64,000 nucleotides of DNA from Tolypothrix tenuis PCC 7101 (GTDB lineage Bacteria > Cyanobacteriota > Cyanobacteriia > Cyanobacteriales > Nostocaceae): assembly GCF_002368295.1 (NCBI RefSeq), contig NZ_AP018248.1, positions 8,493,094 through 8,557,093 on the forward strand. Reading direction: 5' to 3'. Each line of letters opens with the position of its first letter. Within the stretch, counting starts at the first letter, position 1. Shown here in pieces: positions 50,411 through 60,359 of this stretch. The notes below the pieces were generated by a model that made no database searches, was not told the origin of the DNA, and worked only from the letters and a program-made list of their open reading frames with translations. Both the position numbers and the translations under genes were made by a program.

Positions 50411-52261
50411 ATGAGTATACGGCGTATTGGTGTATTACCGGGAATTGTGGCAATTGGTTTTGTAGTCGCAGCACGAATGCTAGGTTCACTGCAATCATTA
50501 GAACTGGCTGCATACGATACGTTTATGCGTTTGCGTCCAGATGAACCCATAGATGAAAGAATTTTGATTGTGGGAATTAACGAAGAGGATATTCAAAAAT
50601 TAAAAGCTTATCCAGTTCCCGATAGAGAAATTGCTAAGTTATTACGAACATTACAAAGTTATCAACCTGCTGTGGTTGGGCTAGATATTTATAGAGATAT
50701 GCCTGTTGAACCAGGACATAAGGAATTAGCTAGTGTATTTAAGGAGATGAAAAATTTAGTTGGTGTAGAAAAGGTTTTGCCAGATATTAGTGGTATGACA
50801 GTAAAACCACCTCCAGATTTACCAAATGAACAAGTAGGCTTTGCTGATGCAATTTACGAAGCAGATTGGACAAGACGTAGAGGTTTATTAGGTACTTCAA
50901 ATTTACAAGATGAATGGCGATTTTCTTTGTCACTTAATCTGGCAAAGATATATTTAAAAGAAAAACAAATTTCTTTAGGAAATGTAACTAATGATCAATA
51001 TGGAATGAGCTTTGGTGTCACGAAAATTGTACGGTTTCTCTCTAATTCTGGTGGTTATATTTCTGCTGATGATAAAGGAAGCCAGATGTTAATTAATTTT
51101 CGTAGTAATTCTAATCCTTTTCGTGTTGTTTCTTTAGAACAAATTGTAAATAGGAAAATTCAACCTGACTGGATTAATGGCAAGATTATTTTAATTGGGA
51201 TGACTAGTCCTAGCACGAAAGATTATGTATTATCTAGTGCAACAAAAAATCAAGCTCCTCCCTGGATTTATGGTGTAGAAATAAATGCTCATATAACCAG
51301 TCAACTGATAAGTGCTGTGCTAGATAAACGACCTTTCATCAATTCACTGGGGGAATTTTGGGAATATCTATGGATTATTACTTGGGCTGTTATTGGTATT
51401 TATTCAGCAAGAAAATTTAGTTTCCCGATAACAATTCTTAGCCTAATTTTTCTATCTTATGTATTACTTGTTTTCTGTTGGTGGCTTCCAGTTGTTCCGC
51501 CTCTTTTAATATTATTTTTTCATGGAATCGGTACAGTTTTCGCAGCAGTTGAGAGAGAGAATGAAAGTTTACAAGTACGAATTCAGGAACGTCAGTTAGT
51601 GATTAATCAAACTTTTGACATTATTCATAATGGCCCATTACAAATTCTAGCTCGGATGATGAGACAAGTTGAGGATAATAATCAGGAAATGTCACCACAA
51701 CAATTTTTATTAGAACTACGCCAACTTAATCAAGAGTTACGAGGTGTTTATAAACTCGTAAAACAAGAAAGCTTGATAGGTGGTAATAATTTTTATCTTA
51801 GTCAAGAACGAGTAATCGATTTACAAAAACCTATACATGAAGTTCTTAATGAAGTATATTTGGATGTGTTTGAGAGAGATTTCCCAGGCTTTAAAACAAT
51901 TAAAATTAATGTAGTAAAGTTTGAGCCTCTGAATGAGAGAAACTTGAATATTCAACTAAGACACAAAATTTGCCGTTTTCTAGAAGAAGCACTATGTAAT
52001 GTTGGTAAATATGCTCAAGATACTACTCGTCTTGAAATTATTTGTAAGCAAAATGAAGGAAAAAATATAATTAGAGTTACAGATAATGGTTTGGGAATTA
52101 ATCAAGTGAGTGACTCATCCCATCAAGGATTTGGAACTCAGCAAGCATTGACTTTAGCGAAACAGTTGGGAGGAGAGTTCCAGCGTTGTGCTAATTCCCC
52201 TAAAGGAACTATCTGTCAACTCACTTGGTCTTCTGAAAAGATATTGCAGTGGAAGTGGTAA
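50411..52261 (+). CDS. CHASE2-domain histidine kinase
   Basis: 616 residues from the ATG at 50411 (MSIRRIGVLPG). An N-terminal helix and a large extracytoplasmic CHASE2 domain (SLELAAYDTFMRLRPDEPIDERILIVGINEEDI, PAVVGLDIYRDMP, IILIGMTSPSTKD) are followed by three transmembrane helices (about 325-390) and a cytoplasmic kinase. H-box DIIHNGPLQIL, N-box EEALCNVGKYAQ, DNGLGI and GFGTQQA are present, so it should be active. It likely senses an external signal and phosphorylates the adjacent regulator. Upstream start codons exist but lack a ribosome site. Confidence 0.88.
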   Translation: MSIRRIGVLPGIVAIGFVVAARMLGSLQSLELAAYDTFMRLRPDEPIDERILIVGINEEDIQKLKAYPVPDREIAKLLRTLQSYQPAVVGLDIYRDMPVEPGHKELASVFKEMKNLVGVEKVLPDISGMTVKPPPDLPNEQVGFADAIYEADWTRRRGLLGTSNLQDEWRFSLSLNLAKIYLKEKQISLGNVTNDQYGMSFGVTKIVRFLSNSGGYISADDKGSQMLINFRSNSNPFRVVSLEQIVNRKIQPDWINGKIILIGMTSPSTKDYVLSSATKNQAPPWIYGVEINAHITSQLISAVLDKRPFINSLGEFWEYLWIITWAVIGIYSARKFSFPITILSLIFLSYVLLVFCWWLPVVPPLLILFFHGIGTVFAAVERENESLQVRIQERQLVINQTFDIIHNGPLQILARMMRQVEDNNQEMSPQQFLLELRQLNQELRGVYKLVKQESLIGGNNFYLSQERVIDLQKPIHEVLNEVYLDVFERDFPGFKTIKINVVKFEPLNERNLNIQLRHKICRFLEEALCNVGKYAQDTTRLEIICKQNEGKNIIRVTDNGLGINQVSDSSHQGFGTQQALTLAKQLGGEFQRCANSPKGTICQLTWSSEKILQWKW

Positions 52262-52466
52262 ATAACAAGTTATGAAATCATGAAAGAAATCTATAACTCT
52301 GATTTTTGTTAGCATTTAATCACTAATCAAATATAAGTAATGGCACTTTTCTGTCAAATTATTTGCATTTTTTAAGCAAAAGTTTGGCATTAATGGTTAG
52401 TTACTTCTCTCCAAAATTTGCTTATATTTATGCATAAGTAGAGTTTCGTTATTCCCACAGTCAGCT

Positions 52467-53264
52467 ATGAATACAAATTATTTATCTAAAAAGTATTGGA
52501 CTGGTAAATTACTGCCAAGTTGTGTTTTTTTATTATTTTTAGCCACTAGTAATATAGCTTGGGGTAACTATATTCCACCAAAAAAACCTTCTAGACCTTC
52601 AACACCAACTGGTTCAGACTCTGGAAGAGGTAGAGGTAGCTGTAGTAACTCTGCTAACACAGAGCTAGCAGTTCTTGCCCCTGCGAGCTATTTTGGACAA
52701 GCAGTTTCTATATATCCAACATTTGCTTGGTTTGTACCTAAAGAGGAATTACCTAATAAACCTGATATCGAGTTTAGCATTTATGAATATGATGTAAATA
52801 CAAATGATAAAAAAGGTAGCTACATCCAAAGGTTACGACAACCAAGTATACCTGGCATTATGAAAATCTCTCTTGATAAGGAAAAACCTGGTTTAGTGGT
52901 TGGGCAAAAATATTTTTGGCAAGTAAAACTTATATGTGAAGAAAATGATGATTCTAAGTCTATAATTGTCAATGCAGTAGTGGAAGTTGTTGCCACATCT
53001 CCTGGTTTAAAACTCAAACTCTCTGATGGCAAAAGCAGTCTGAAAAGGGCTGAAGTCTACGCAAAAGAAGGATTATGGTATGAAGCTTTAAGTACAACCT
53101 TAGAAGGCATAGAAAACAAAGAATATCAGCTAAAACTTTTAGAACAGTTGAGCAATTCAGAACAAGAAGAAGCAAGAGGTATTAGTAATGATGAGTTCAA
53201 AATACAATTAGAAAAACAAGCATTAAACCTTCGACGAATTGTTAATGATGAGAAAAAACAATGA
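52467..53264 (+). CDS. DUF928 secreted protein
   Basis: 265 residues: a signal sequence (LLPSCVFLLFLATSNIAWG), a Pro/Gly/Ser-rich linker, then the DUF928 domain with LAVLAPASYFGQAVSIYPTFAWFVPKE, IPGIMKISL and YFWQVKLIC. The end has a helical tail (RAEVYAKEGLWYEALSTTLEGIE). DUF928 proteins of cyanobacteria are commonly encoded near CHAT and haemagglutinin-type genes, as here. Probably periplasmic or surface-exposed. The function is unknown; cooperation with the CHAT/TpsA products is inferred from context. Confidence 0.83.
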   Translation: MNTNYLSKKYWTGKLLPSCVFLLFLATSNIAWGNYIPPKKPSRPSTPTGSDSGRGRGSCSNSANTELAVLAPASYFGQAVSIYPTFAWFVPKEELPNKPDIEFSIYEYDVNTNDKKGSYIQRLRQPSIPGIMKISLDKEKPGLVVGQKYFWQVKLICEENDDSKSIIVNAVVEVVATSPGLKLKLSDGKSSLKRAEVYAKEGLWYEALSTTLEGIENKEYQLKLLEQLSNSEQEEARGISNDEFKIQLEKQALNLRRIVNDEKKQ

Positions 53265-53331
53265 TGAATAACAAGAGGATGGATAAATTATAATGCAGTA
53301 AACATAACTGTTCAGATTTAACCATCCCTCT

Positions 53332-56187
53332 TTACAACCAGTTGCCAATTAATACAATTCCAGACCAATAATACGGATGTTTGTCTTTATCTCCTATCTT
53401 TGTATTTTCAATAATATTTTTTTGTACGAGTTGTAAAGCTTCGGCTTTAGTGAGGTAAGATTCATTCTGCAAGTTAGCATAAAAACCTGCTGCAATGGAT
53501 GCCGTTGCCCTATCACTAATTGTCCAAAGTGAAGCTAAAGCACTTTTTGCTCCTGCTTGTATTGCAACACCTCCTAAACCGAGTGCAGAGCGGTTGTCTC
53601 CAACTGCTGTTTCACAAGCAGTCAAGGCTAATAGCTCTAATGGTTCTGTATTGCGAGTAAAACGACGAATTAGAATATCTAAATCCTTAAATGTTAGTTT
53701 TTCATTGTTGTTTTTATCGTTCTTAGCGCCAGTTACAATGAAAGTATCTTCTGGACGAATACCAAATTGCCCGTGAGTTGCTATATGAATTATAGGGTAA
53801 ACTTGTTTACTTAATTCTGTTCTTATACGTTCGCGTGTAAAATTTTGATCTCTCAATATTAGCGAATCTGGAATTTTCTGTGTGATATCTTTGATTTCTT
53901 GATTGACGTAGTTAAGCTCGTTTAATGGCTGTTCATCGACAATTGCTTTTTCAGTTAAGCCTAAAGCAAGTACACGCAATTTACGAAGTTTAATTAATTC
54001 TGCTTGTGTCAAAGTAAAACTAGGGATTGTTGCAATTGCATATTTTTGAATTAAAAATTTTTCACCATCATGAAGTGCTGCCATTGGAACACTTCTAAAA
54101 ATACCATCTTGAATAAAAACTAATGTCTTAATAGCTCTTGATTGTAATTTTTTATTAAAAGGGGCTATTAGCTCTTTATAAATATCTTGAGAATAAGAGA
54201 TATCTGGTTTTTTATGATCACCTTTTTTATAATCACCAATAGTATCCCCTTTTTTTCTTAGTACATTTCTAAAATCATTGATTTTCTGTATCATTTCTCC
54301 TTTATTTATAGAAGACCAATGCAAAATGTTCTCAATATTATCCCCATCTAAAGTAGTTAAAATAACAGCTGTCCTATTTTCTAGCATAAAGGTACTAATA
54401 AAAGCCGTACCTTTTGAAATTAGACGCGATTTAAGCAACTCATTCAAGAACGATTCTGGCTTGATATTACGTAAATTATCCCTACTTTTGTTGAATGCTG
54501 GAAAATTACAATCATCGCCAAAATAGTTTTGTAATTCTGCTAATTTTAAAGAATCAATAGTCTTAAGAATAGAACTGAAATTACTTTTACCGTCTTTAGG
54601 CTCAATAGATTTACCTGATGCTTCAACCGATGACTCTAAACTGAGTTTCATTGCAACTAAATCGCGGTAAATTGGCTCGATACTATCTCGGAAGTCAAAT
54701 TGAATATCTCGATTTGCTGTTAAAATATCAGCACGGGTGCTTCCTTCTAATGTATTAATTGCTCGCTCGTAAGCTTTAATTGCTTCTTCTGTCTGGTTTT
54801 GCGCCTTAAGAATACGTCCAATTTGCCACTCCCACAAATACAAGCTATCTGGCGACTTTGCTGTTTCTGCTGCGACTCTGGCTTTTTCGGTAAATGCGAT
54901 CGCACTCCCATATTCTTGACGACATTCGTACATATAACCCTTTTCTCCCAACGCAAATGACTCTGCACGACTATCTTTCAGGGTTTGGGCAATATTAATA
55001 GCATCATCGAGTAGTTCTTCAGCTTGCTTATCAAAATTTGATGCTATACATTTCCTCACTGTTGATTTTTGCAAATTGATTAAATTTATAGTCGTATATA
55101 CTCGTTCTCGATTTCGGGGTAAATCTTTTAAGATATTATTCCCTTGACCTAATAATTTTTTAATTTCTTGGGAAGGATTAATTTTATTAAGTGTGTTATC
55201 AGTATCTAGAATTTCTTTAAATTCTTTTTGTTCTAAAGTTTTGTATAGATGACCTAAGCTTTCTATTGCTTTAATTTCAGATTTTTTATCTAATTGAATT
55301 TGAGCATTTGTCAGGCTTTGCTGTAAATGAATATATGATTTTTTGATTTCTTCCTTGGCATATTGTTTAAATTTGGAAGTATCATTAAAGCTTCCGACTG
55401 GACTCAAAGCGCGACGGTAGTTTAATAAGGCTTTTTGTAAATAGGTGTTACCTAAACTATTGTTCAGTGAAGTAAAATAAACAGGATTTTTCTTTTCTTT
55501 TTCTTTTGCTTTCTTTAAACCAGATTCAAGATAGTAAATTGCCTTTTCGTAATCGTCTGTTCCTGTTAGGCGATAGGCATCACCTAAAGTACCTAAAATA
55601 GCTATTTCTAAATTAGTGTCTTTGACATCGGCAAATTGCAAAACACTATTTTTTGTACAGTTATCATGATTATCTTTTTGTTTCTTCTTGTCCTCATTAT
55701 TATCATTTTCTTCAGGATTACACAAAAGCGCGATCGCCTTTTTTGGTTGTCCGATACTGCTGTATACCTGCGCTAACTCAGTTGTGGCTCTAGCGATTTT
55801 TTCTTCTCTGTGCTGAGTGCTTTGAAGTTTTCGATATAAGCTAATAACTTGCTCCCAATTCTTAATTGCAGCTTCTGTTTGACCAATTTGTGGATATGCT
55901 CTCGCTAAATTTTCTCGGACAATAGCTTCGCTAACAGGGTTTTGATTGTTTTTGTAGAATTGTAGCGCTTCGTTCCAAAGGTCGATCGCTTGTTGAAAAT
56001 TTCCTAAACGATAACTGTCGATACCTTTTTGAACTAGTTGACTTAGGTTACTATTTTGTGCTGTTGCGATTTCACCTATTTGCACCTGTAAATTTGTGGA
56101 TGATAACTGACCCAACCATAGAGAAAGAGTAAAGCCGATAACGCAGAATAATGCTATCAATCTATGTTTCTGATATCGGCTTGACAC
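53332..56187 (-). CDS. CHAT caspase-like protease with TPR repeats
   Basis: 951 residues. An N-terminal hydrophobic stretch (LIALFCVIGFTLSLWLGQLSST) suggests a signal or anchor. TPR repeats fill about 50-500 (LVQKGIDSYRLGNFQQAIDLWNEALQFY, AIKAYERAINTLEG). The C-terminal CHAT domain has its catalytic His near residue 800 (IIHIATHGQFG) and Cys near 860 (LLALTACETAVG), followed by GGVAIQAGAKSALASLWTISD. Caspase-like proteolysis is thus expected, outside the cytosol. It is convergent with the DUF928 gene and divergent from the TpsA exoprotein, so may process or regulate secreted proteins. That partnership is inference. Confidence 0.88.
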   Translation of the reverse strand: MSSRYQKHRLIALFCVIGFTLSLWLGQLSSTNLQVQIGEIATAQNSNLSQLVQKGIDSYRLGNFQQAIDLWNEALQFYKNNQNPVSEAIVRENLARAYPQIGQTEAAIKNWEQVISLYRKLQSTQHREEKIARATTELAQVYSSIGQPKKAIALLCNPEENDNNEDKKKQKDNHDNCTKNSVLQFADVKDTNLEIAILGTLGDAYRLTGTDDYEKAIYYLESGLKKAKEKEKKNPVYFTSLNNSLGNTYLQKALLNYRRALSPVGSFNDTSKFKQYAKEEIKKSYIHLQQSLTNAQIQLDKKSEIKAIESLGHLYKTLEQKEFKEILDTDNTLNKINPSQEIKKLLGQGNNILKDLPRNRERVYTTINLINLQKSTVRKCIASNFDKQAEELLDDAINIAQTLKDSRAESFALGEKGYMYECRQEYGSAIAFTEKARVAAETAKSPDSLYLWEWQIGRILKAQNQTEEAIKAYERAINTLEGSTRADILTANRDIQFDFRDSIEPIYRDLVAMKLSLESSVEASGKSIEPKDGKSNFSSILKTIDSLKLAELQNYFGDDCNFPAFNKSRDNLRNIKPESFLNELLKSRLISKGTAFISTFMLENRTAVILTTLDGDNIENILHWSSINKGEMIQKINDFRNVLRKKGDTIGDYKKGDHKKPDISYSQDIYKELIAPFNKKLQSRAIKTLVFIQDGIFRSVPMAALHDGEKFLIQKYAIATIPSFTLTQAELIKLRKLRVLALGLTEKAIVDEQPLNELNYVNQEIKDITQKIPDSLILRDQNFTRERIRTELSKQVYPIIHIATHGQFGIRPEDTFIVTGAKNDKNNNEKLTFKDLDILIRRFTRNTEPLELLALTACETAVGDNRSALGLGGVAIQAGAKSALASLWTISDRATASIAAGFYANLQNESYLTKAEALQLVQKNIIENTKIGDKDKHPYYWSGIVLIGNWL

Positions 56188-56449
56188 GGGTTAACTCCTG
56201 TAGCTGATTGTGGTTTGAAAATTCTGTGCAGAGAAAAAATATACACATCTCACAGAAGGCTTTAATTTAATAGACTACCAAAAAGCTTGTCACTAGAAAA
56301 TCATGAATCCTAGCTACTGAGTTATCAAAAAAGATTGCGTAAGTAAAATTAGATATTCTAGTGTTTTACAGAGTACACACATGATAATCTGAGAAATGGA
56401 ATCAGTATAAATACAGATTTAGCGATCGCGTTTTGCTCTAGAGCTTTGA

Positions 56450-59400
56450 GTGGTGGGAGTGGGGAAAGTGAAAAAACTAGGCAGGGGTAGAAAAGTTAGG
56501 CGATCGCATTGTAGTGCAAAAAAAGCATCGCCTACTTCGGTTTTGTTGGGATGCTTGGGTGCGTTAGCGAAGCTTTCCTGGGGAATCGCACAGTTTACCG
56601 TTGGAATTGCCGCTTTCATCAGTCCAGCTTTGGCTCAGAGTAACATAGTACCGGATAATACACTCGGTTCTGAGGCTTCTAGGGTAATATTCAACTTTAA
56701 TGGCACTCCCAACGAGGTGATTGGAGGTGGAGCGCAACGGGGACAAAATTTATTTCACAGTTTCCGAGAGTTTAATGTTGGTGAAAATCGAGGAGCTTAT
56801 TTTTTTGTTTTCGATCCAAACATTCAGAATATTTTGGCACGGGTAACGGGAAGCAATCGCTCAGATATTTTGGGTATTTTAGGGACTCGGCAAGTAATTG
56901 ATGGTGATCTTTTCCGTTCTAATGCCAATCTATTTTTGATGAATCCCAATGGTATTGTTTTTGGGGAAAATGCAAGTTTAGATATCGGTGCTTCGTTTTA
57001 TGCGACTACTGCAAACGGGATTCAATTTGGAAATCAAGGAAATTTTAGTGCGACAAATCCCCAGACACCAGAGGTGTTAACTGTTAACCCATCGGCTTTG
57101 TTTTTTAATCAGATTAATCAAAATGCAGCTATTCAAAATAACTCAATCGCACCAGCAGGAATATCTCCTTCAGGACTTAATGCATCTGGTTTACGAGTGC
57201 CAGACGGGAAGAGTTTATTACTTATAGGTAGCGACATCAAAATGGATGGAGGCAGATTGCGAGCCTATGGTGGTCGAGTTGAGTTAGGAGGATTGTCTGC
57301 TGTTGGAAACATCAATCTTCAGCTAGATGGTAATAATTTTAGTTTGGAATTTCCAGAGAACATCACGCGGGCAGATGTATCTCTCAAAAATGCTGCAAAT
57401 ATAAATGTGAGTGCTGGGAATGGCGGAAGTATAATAGTCAATGCTCGTAATATAGATATTTTACAAGATAGCGCCCTCATTGCTGGCATTACACAAGGTT
57501 TGGGTACATCTGAAACTGTTGCGGGGGATATAATTCTAAATGCTACGGGAGAAATCAATGTTTCTGGACTTGGGAGCGGAATTTTCAATTTTGTAAATTT
57601 GGGAGCAAAAGGTAATGGAGGTAATATTTATATCAATTCTAGTTCCCTCCTATTACAGGATAGCGCTCTACTCGCTGCTTCAAATTTAGGAAAAGGAAAT
57701 GCGGGAAATATCGTTATAGATGCTCGTGAAGATGTTTTGTTTGATAGGGCTAATGCTTCTAGTACAGTTGGAAATCAAGGGCTTGGTGATGCTGGCAATA
57801 TTTCCATTAAAGCTGGGTTAGTATCTTTGAGCAATGATACATACTTATCTGCTAGTACTAGTGGACAAGGAAATGCTGGCACTATTGAGATCAACGCCCG
57901 CGATAGTATATTTTTTGATCAACAGAGCTACGCTTATAGCCTAACAACAACTGAAGGGGTAGGAAAAAGCGGCAATGTTAATATTAATACCATGTCTTTG
58001 TCTTTGAAAAATGGTTCACAACTGAGTGCCAGCACTTTTGGACAGGGAGATGCTGGTAATGTAACCATTAATGCTAGCGATACAGTCCGCTTTGATGGAA
58101 AAGCTAGTGCAGCCTTTAGTCTTTCAGGGACGGGAGCAGTAGGTAAAGCTGGTGGCATTAGTATCACCACTAATTCACTATTTGTCACTAATAATGCGGG
58201 GCTAGATAGCAGTGCTAGTGGAAGAGGAGATGCTGGAAATGTGAACATCAACGCCAGTAACATCACTGTCTTTGATATGGGAAGCCAAGTATCTGCTCTC
58301 GTAAATGCTAGGGGAGCGGGAAAAGCAGGTACGATAAATATCAACACTGGAAAGCTCTCTGTCAATAATGGTTCACAATTGAGTGTCAGCAGTTTTGGTC
58401 AGGGAAATGCTGGTAATGTAACCATTAACGCTAGCGATACAGTAAATTTTGATGGAGCAGGTAGTGCGGTTTTCAGCATCTCAGGAGCAGGAGCGGTAGG
58501 TAAAGGAGGTGGTATTAACATCTCCACAGGCTCATTATCTATGACAAATGGAGCTTTTTTGACTGCTAGCACCCTTGGACGTGGAGATGCAGGCACAGTG
58601 AGCATCGATGCTCGTGATAGAGTAGTTTTTGATGGTGTAGGAAGCAATGGACTCAATAGTGCTGCTCGCAGTGCAGTATTGTCTGGAGCGGTAGGTAATG
58701 GTGGTGAAATCCGCATTAATACAAGGTCATTATACGTTAGTAACGATGCTGAACTGACTACTAGAACTAGTGGTAAGGGAGATGGTGGCAATGTCACAAT
58801 TAATGCTCGCGATATAGCCTATTTAGATAAAAATGCTAGGATTTCTAGCTTTGTCGAAGCAACAGGTGAGGGTAAAGGAGGGGATATAAATATTACTACT
58901 GGCTCGTTATCTGTAACGGATGATGCCACAATTTTGACTAGCACCCTTGGACGTGGAAATGCAGGCAATGTCTTCATACAAGCCAAAGATTCTGTTTCTT
59001 TCTCAAATGGTTTTATATTTAGTTCTGTAGAAAGTGAAGGATTGGGTAAGGGTGGAGAAATTAATGTTACAGCTAACTCTCTTTCATTAGTGAATGGCGC
59101 TCAATTTGTCGCCACTAGCCGTGGAGCTTTTGCTAATGTAGAAATTACTCTTGCTGGAAATCCTTCCATAGATTTTTTTGACTTTATTAGAAGTTCTATT
59201 AACGCTGGAAATATCCAGATTAATGCAACTGACAATGTTAGTATTTCTGGTTTTAATCCCATCAATGGCGATTCCAGCGGATTATTTACAGATACTGAAA
59301 CTTCAGGTAACAGTGGCAATATCACTATAAATACTGATGTTTTTAGTATACTTGATAGTGGTTTATTAGACGCAAGAACTTATAATTTTGGTGATGCTGG

Positions 59401-60346
59401 AAACATTACAGTCAATGCACGAATAGTCGAGGTTCGTAATGGGGGACAACTTACTACAACCACCACGAGAGGTGGTAATGCAGGTAAGATTCTAGTCAAT
59501 GCTAAAGACCAAGTAATTGTTTCAGATACCTACATAAATCCCAATAATACAGAAGCTCAAGTTCCTAAAAGGTTTCTGAAAGATGATACTAATAGTGGTT
59601 TCTTTGTTCGTTCTTCAGGCTTTGGTGTTGCAGGTGATATTGAAGTTAACTCGCCCAAAGTTACTTTAGATAAACAAGGAAGATTAATCGCTGAATCAGC
59701 ATCAGGCAATGGGGGTAATATTAAGCTGGTAATTAGGGATTTACTCCTCATGCGCCGTGGTGGTCAAATCTCCACCAACGCAGGGACGGAAGAAAAGGGC
59801 GGTAATGGTGGTAACGTCAATATCAACTCAAAATTTATCATTGCTATTCCCAAAGAAAATAGTGATATTGCAGCCAATGCTTTTGAAGGGAATGGTGGTA
59901 GAGTTCAAATTAACACTCAAGGAATATTTGGTACAGAGTTTCGTTCCCAAGAAACAAATCAAAGCGATATTACTGCTAGTTCTAAATTTGGTGTTTCTGG
60001 TATTGTCACAATCGAATCTCCCGATAATAGTGCGATCCAAAACAACCTGGGCAAACTTCCCCAAACCGCCATCGATACCAATGCTCTCATCGCCAATAGT
60101 TGCATAGCCCGCAGAAATCAACAACAAAACGGTTCCTTCTTCATCACTGGTTCCGGTGGTGTAGCTGTACGTCCTGGTGATGCTCCGCTTCCTTCCTATT
60201 CCACTGGAGATGTGCAACCAATCCCAGCAGAATCAACAACATTACCAACACAAACACGACCTTGGCAAATTGGCGATCGCGTTATCGAACCAACTGGAGT
60301 ATACGAACTGCCAAATGGCAAACTTGTACTTGGTAAAGAATGTTGA
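56450..60346 (+). CDS. Filamentous haemagglutinin-type exoprotein (TpsA) 1
   Basis: 1298 residues. A long basic signal region leads to a hydrophobic segment ending FISPALAQ. The TPS secretion domain follows (NIVPDNTLGSEASRV, GAQRGQNLFHSFREFNVG, LFLMNPNGIVFGENASLDIGASF). The body is a right-handed beta-helix of about 20-residue turns (GNAGNVTINA, GGINISTGSL). The C-terminus has a cysteine pair region (NSCIARRNQ) and VYELPNGKLVLGKEC. Exported by a TpsB partner, which is not in this window. It starts at one of several GTG codons near 56450. A paralogue starts at 62069. A role in adhesion or contact functions is usual in this family. Confidence 0.86.
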   Translation: MVGVGKVKKLGRGRKVRRSHCSAKKASPTSVLLGCLGALAKLSWGIAQFTVGIAAFISPALAQSNIVPDNTLGSEASRVIFNFNGTPNEVIGGGAQRGQNLFHSFREFNVGENRGAYFFVFDPNIQNILARVTGSNRSDILGILGTRQVIDGDLFRSNANLFLMNPNGIVFGENASLDIGASFYATTANGIQFGNQGNFSATNPQTPEVLTVNPSALFFNQINQNAAIQNNSIAPAGISPSGLNASGLRVPDGKSLLLIGSDIKMDGGRLRAYGGRVELGGLSAVGNINLQLDGNNFSLEFPENITRADVSLKNAANINVSAGNGGSIIVNARNIDILQDSALIAGITQGLGTSETVAGDIILNATGEINVSGLGSGIFNFVNLGAKGNGGNIYINSSSLLLQDSALLAASNLGKGNAGNIVIDAREDVLFDRANASSTVGNQGLGDAGNISIKAGLVSLSNDTYLSASTSGQGNAGTIEINARDSIFFDQQSYAYSLTTTEGVGKSGNVNINTMSLSLKNGSQLSASTFGQGDAGNVTINASDTVRFDGKASAAFSLSGTGAVGKAGGISITTNSLFVTNNAGLDSSASGRGDAGNVNINASNITVFDMGSQVSALVNARGAGKAGTININTGKLSVNNGSQLSVSSFGQGNAGNVTINASDTVNFDGAGSAVFSISGAGAVGKGGGINISTGSLSMTNGAFLTASTLGRGDAGTVSIDARDRVVFDGVGSNGLNSAARSAVLSGAVGNGGEIRINTRSLYVSNDAELTTRTSGKGDGGNVTINARDIAYLDKNARISSFVEATGEGKGGDINITTGSLSVTDDATILTSTLGRGNAGNVFIQAKDSVSFSNGFIFSSVESEGLGKGGEINVTANSLSLVNGAQFVATSRGAFANVEITLAGNPSIDFFDFIRSSINAGNIQINATDNVSISGFNPINGDSSGLFTDTETSGNSGNITINTDVFSILDSGLLDARTYNFGDAGNITVNARIVEVRNGGQLTTTTTRGGNAGKILVNAKDQVIVSDTYINPNNTEAQVPKRFLKDDTNSGFFVRSSGFGVAGDIEVNSPKVTLDKQGRLIAESASGNGGNIKLVIRDLLLMRRGGQISTNAGTEEKGGNGGNVNINSKFIIAIPKENSDIAANAFEGNGGRVQINTQGIFGTEFRSQETNQSDITASSKFGVSGIVTIESPDNSAIQNNLGKLPQTAIDTNALIANSCIARRNQQQNGSFFITGSGGVAVRPGDAPLPSYSTGDVQPIPAESTTLPTQTRPWQIGDRVIEPTGVYELPNGKLVLGKEC

Positions 60347-60359
60347 TTTTATACCCCAA

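Noticed and set aside
57319..58797. Long open frames on the minus strand within TpsA 1
   Set aside because: They mirror the repetitive beta-helix coding strand and give low-complexity Pro/Leu/Ala sequences with no family; shadows only. The same holds for the minus-strand frames in 63034-63993.
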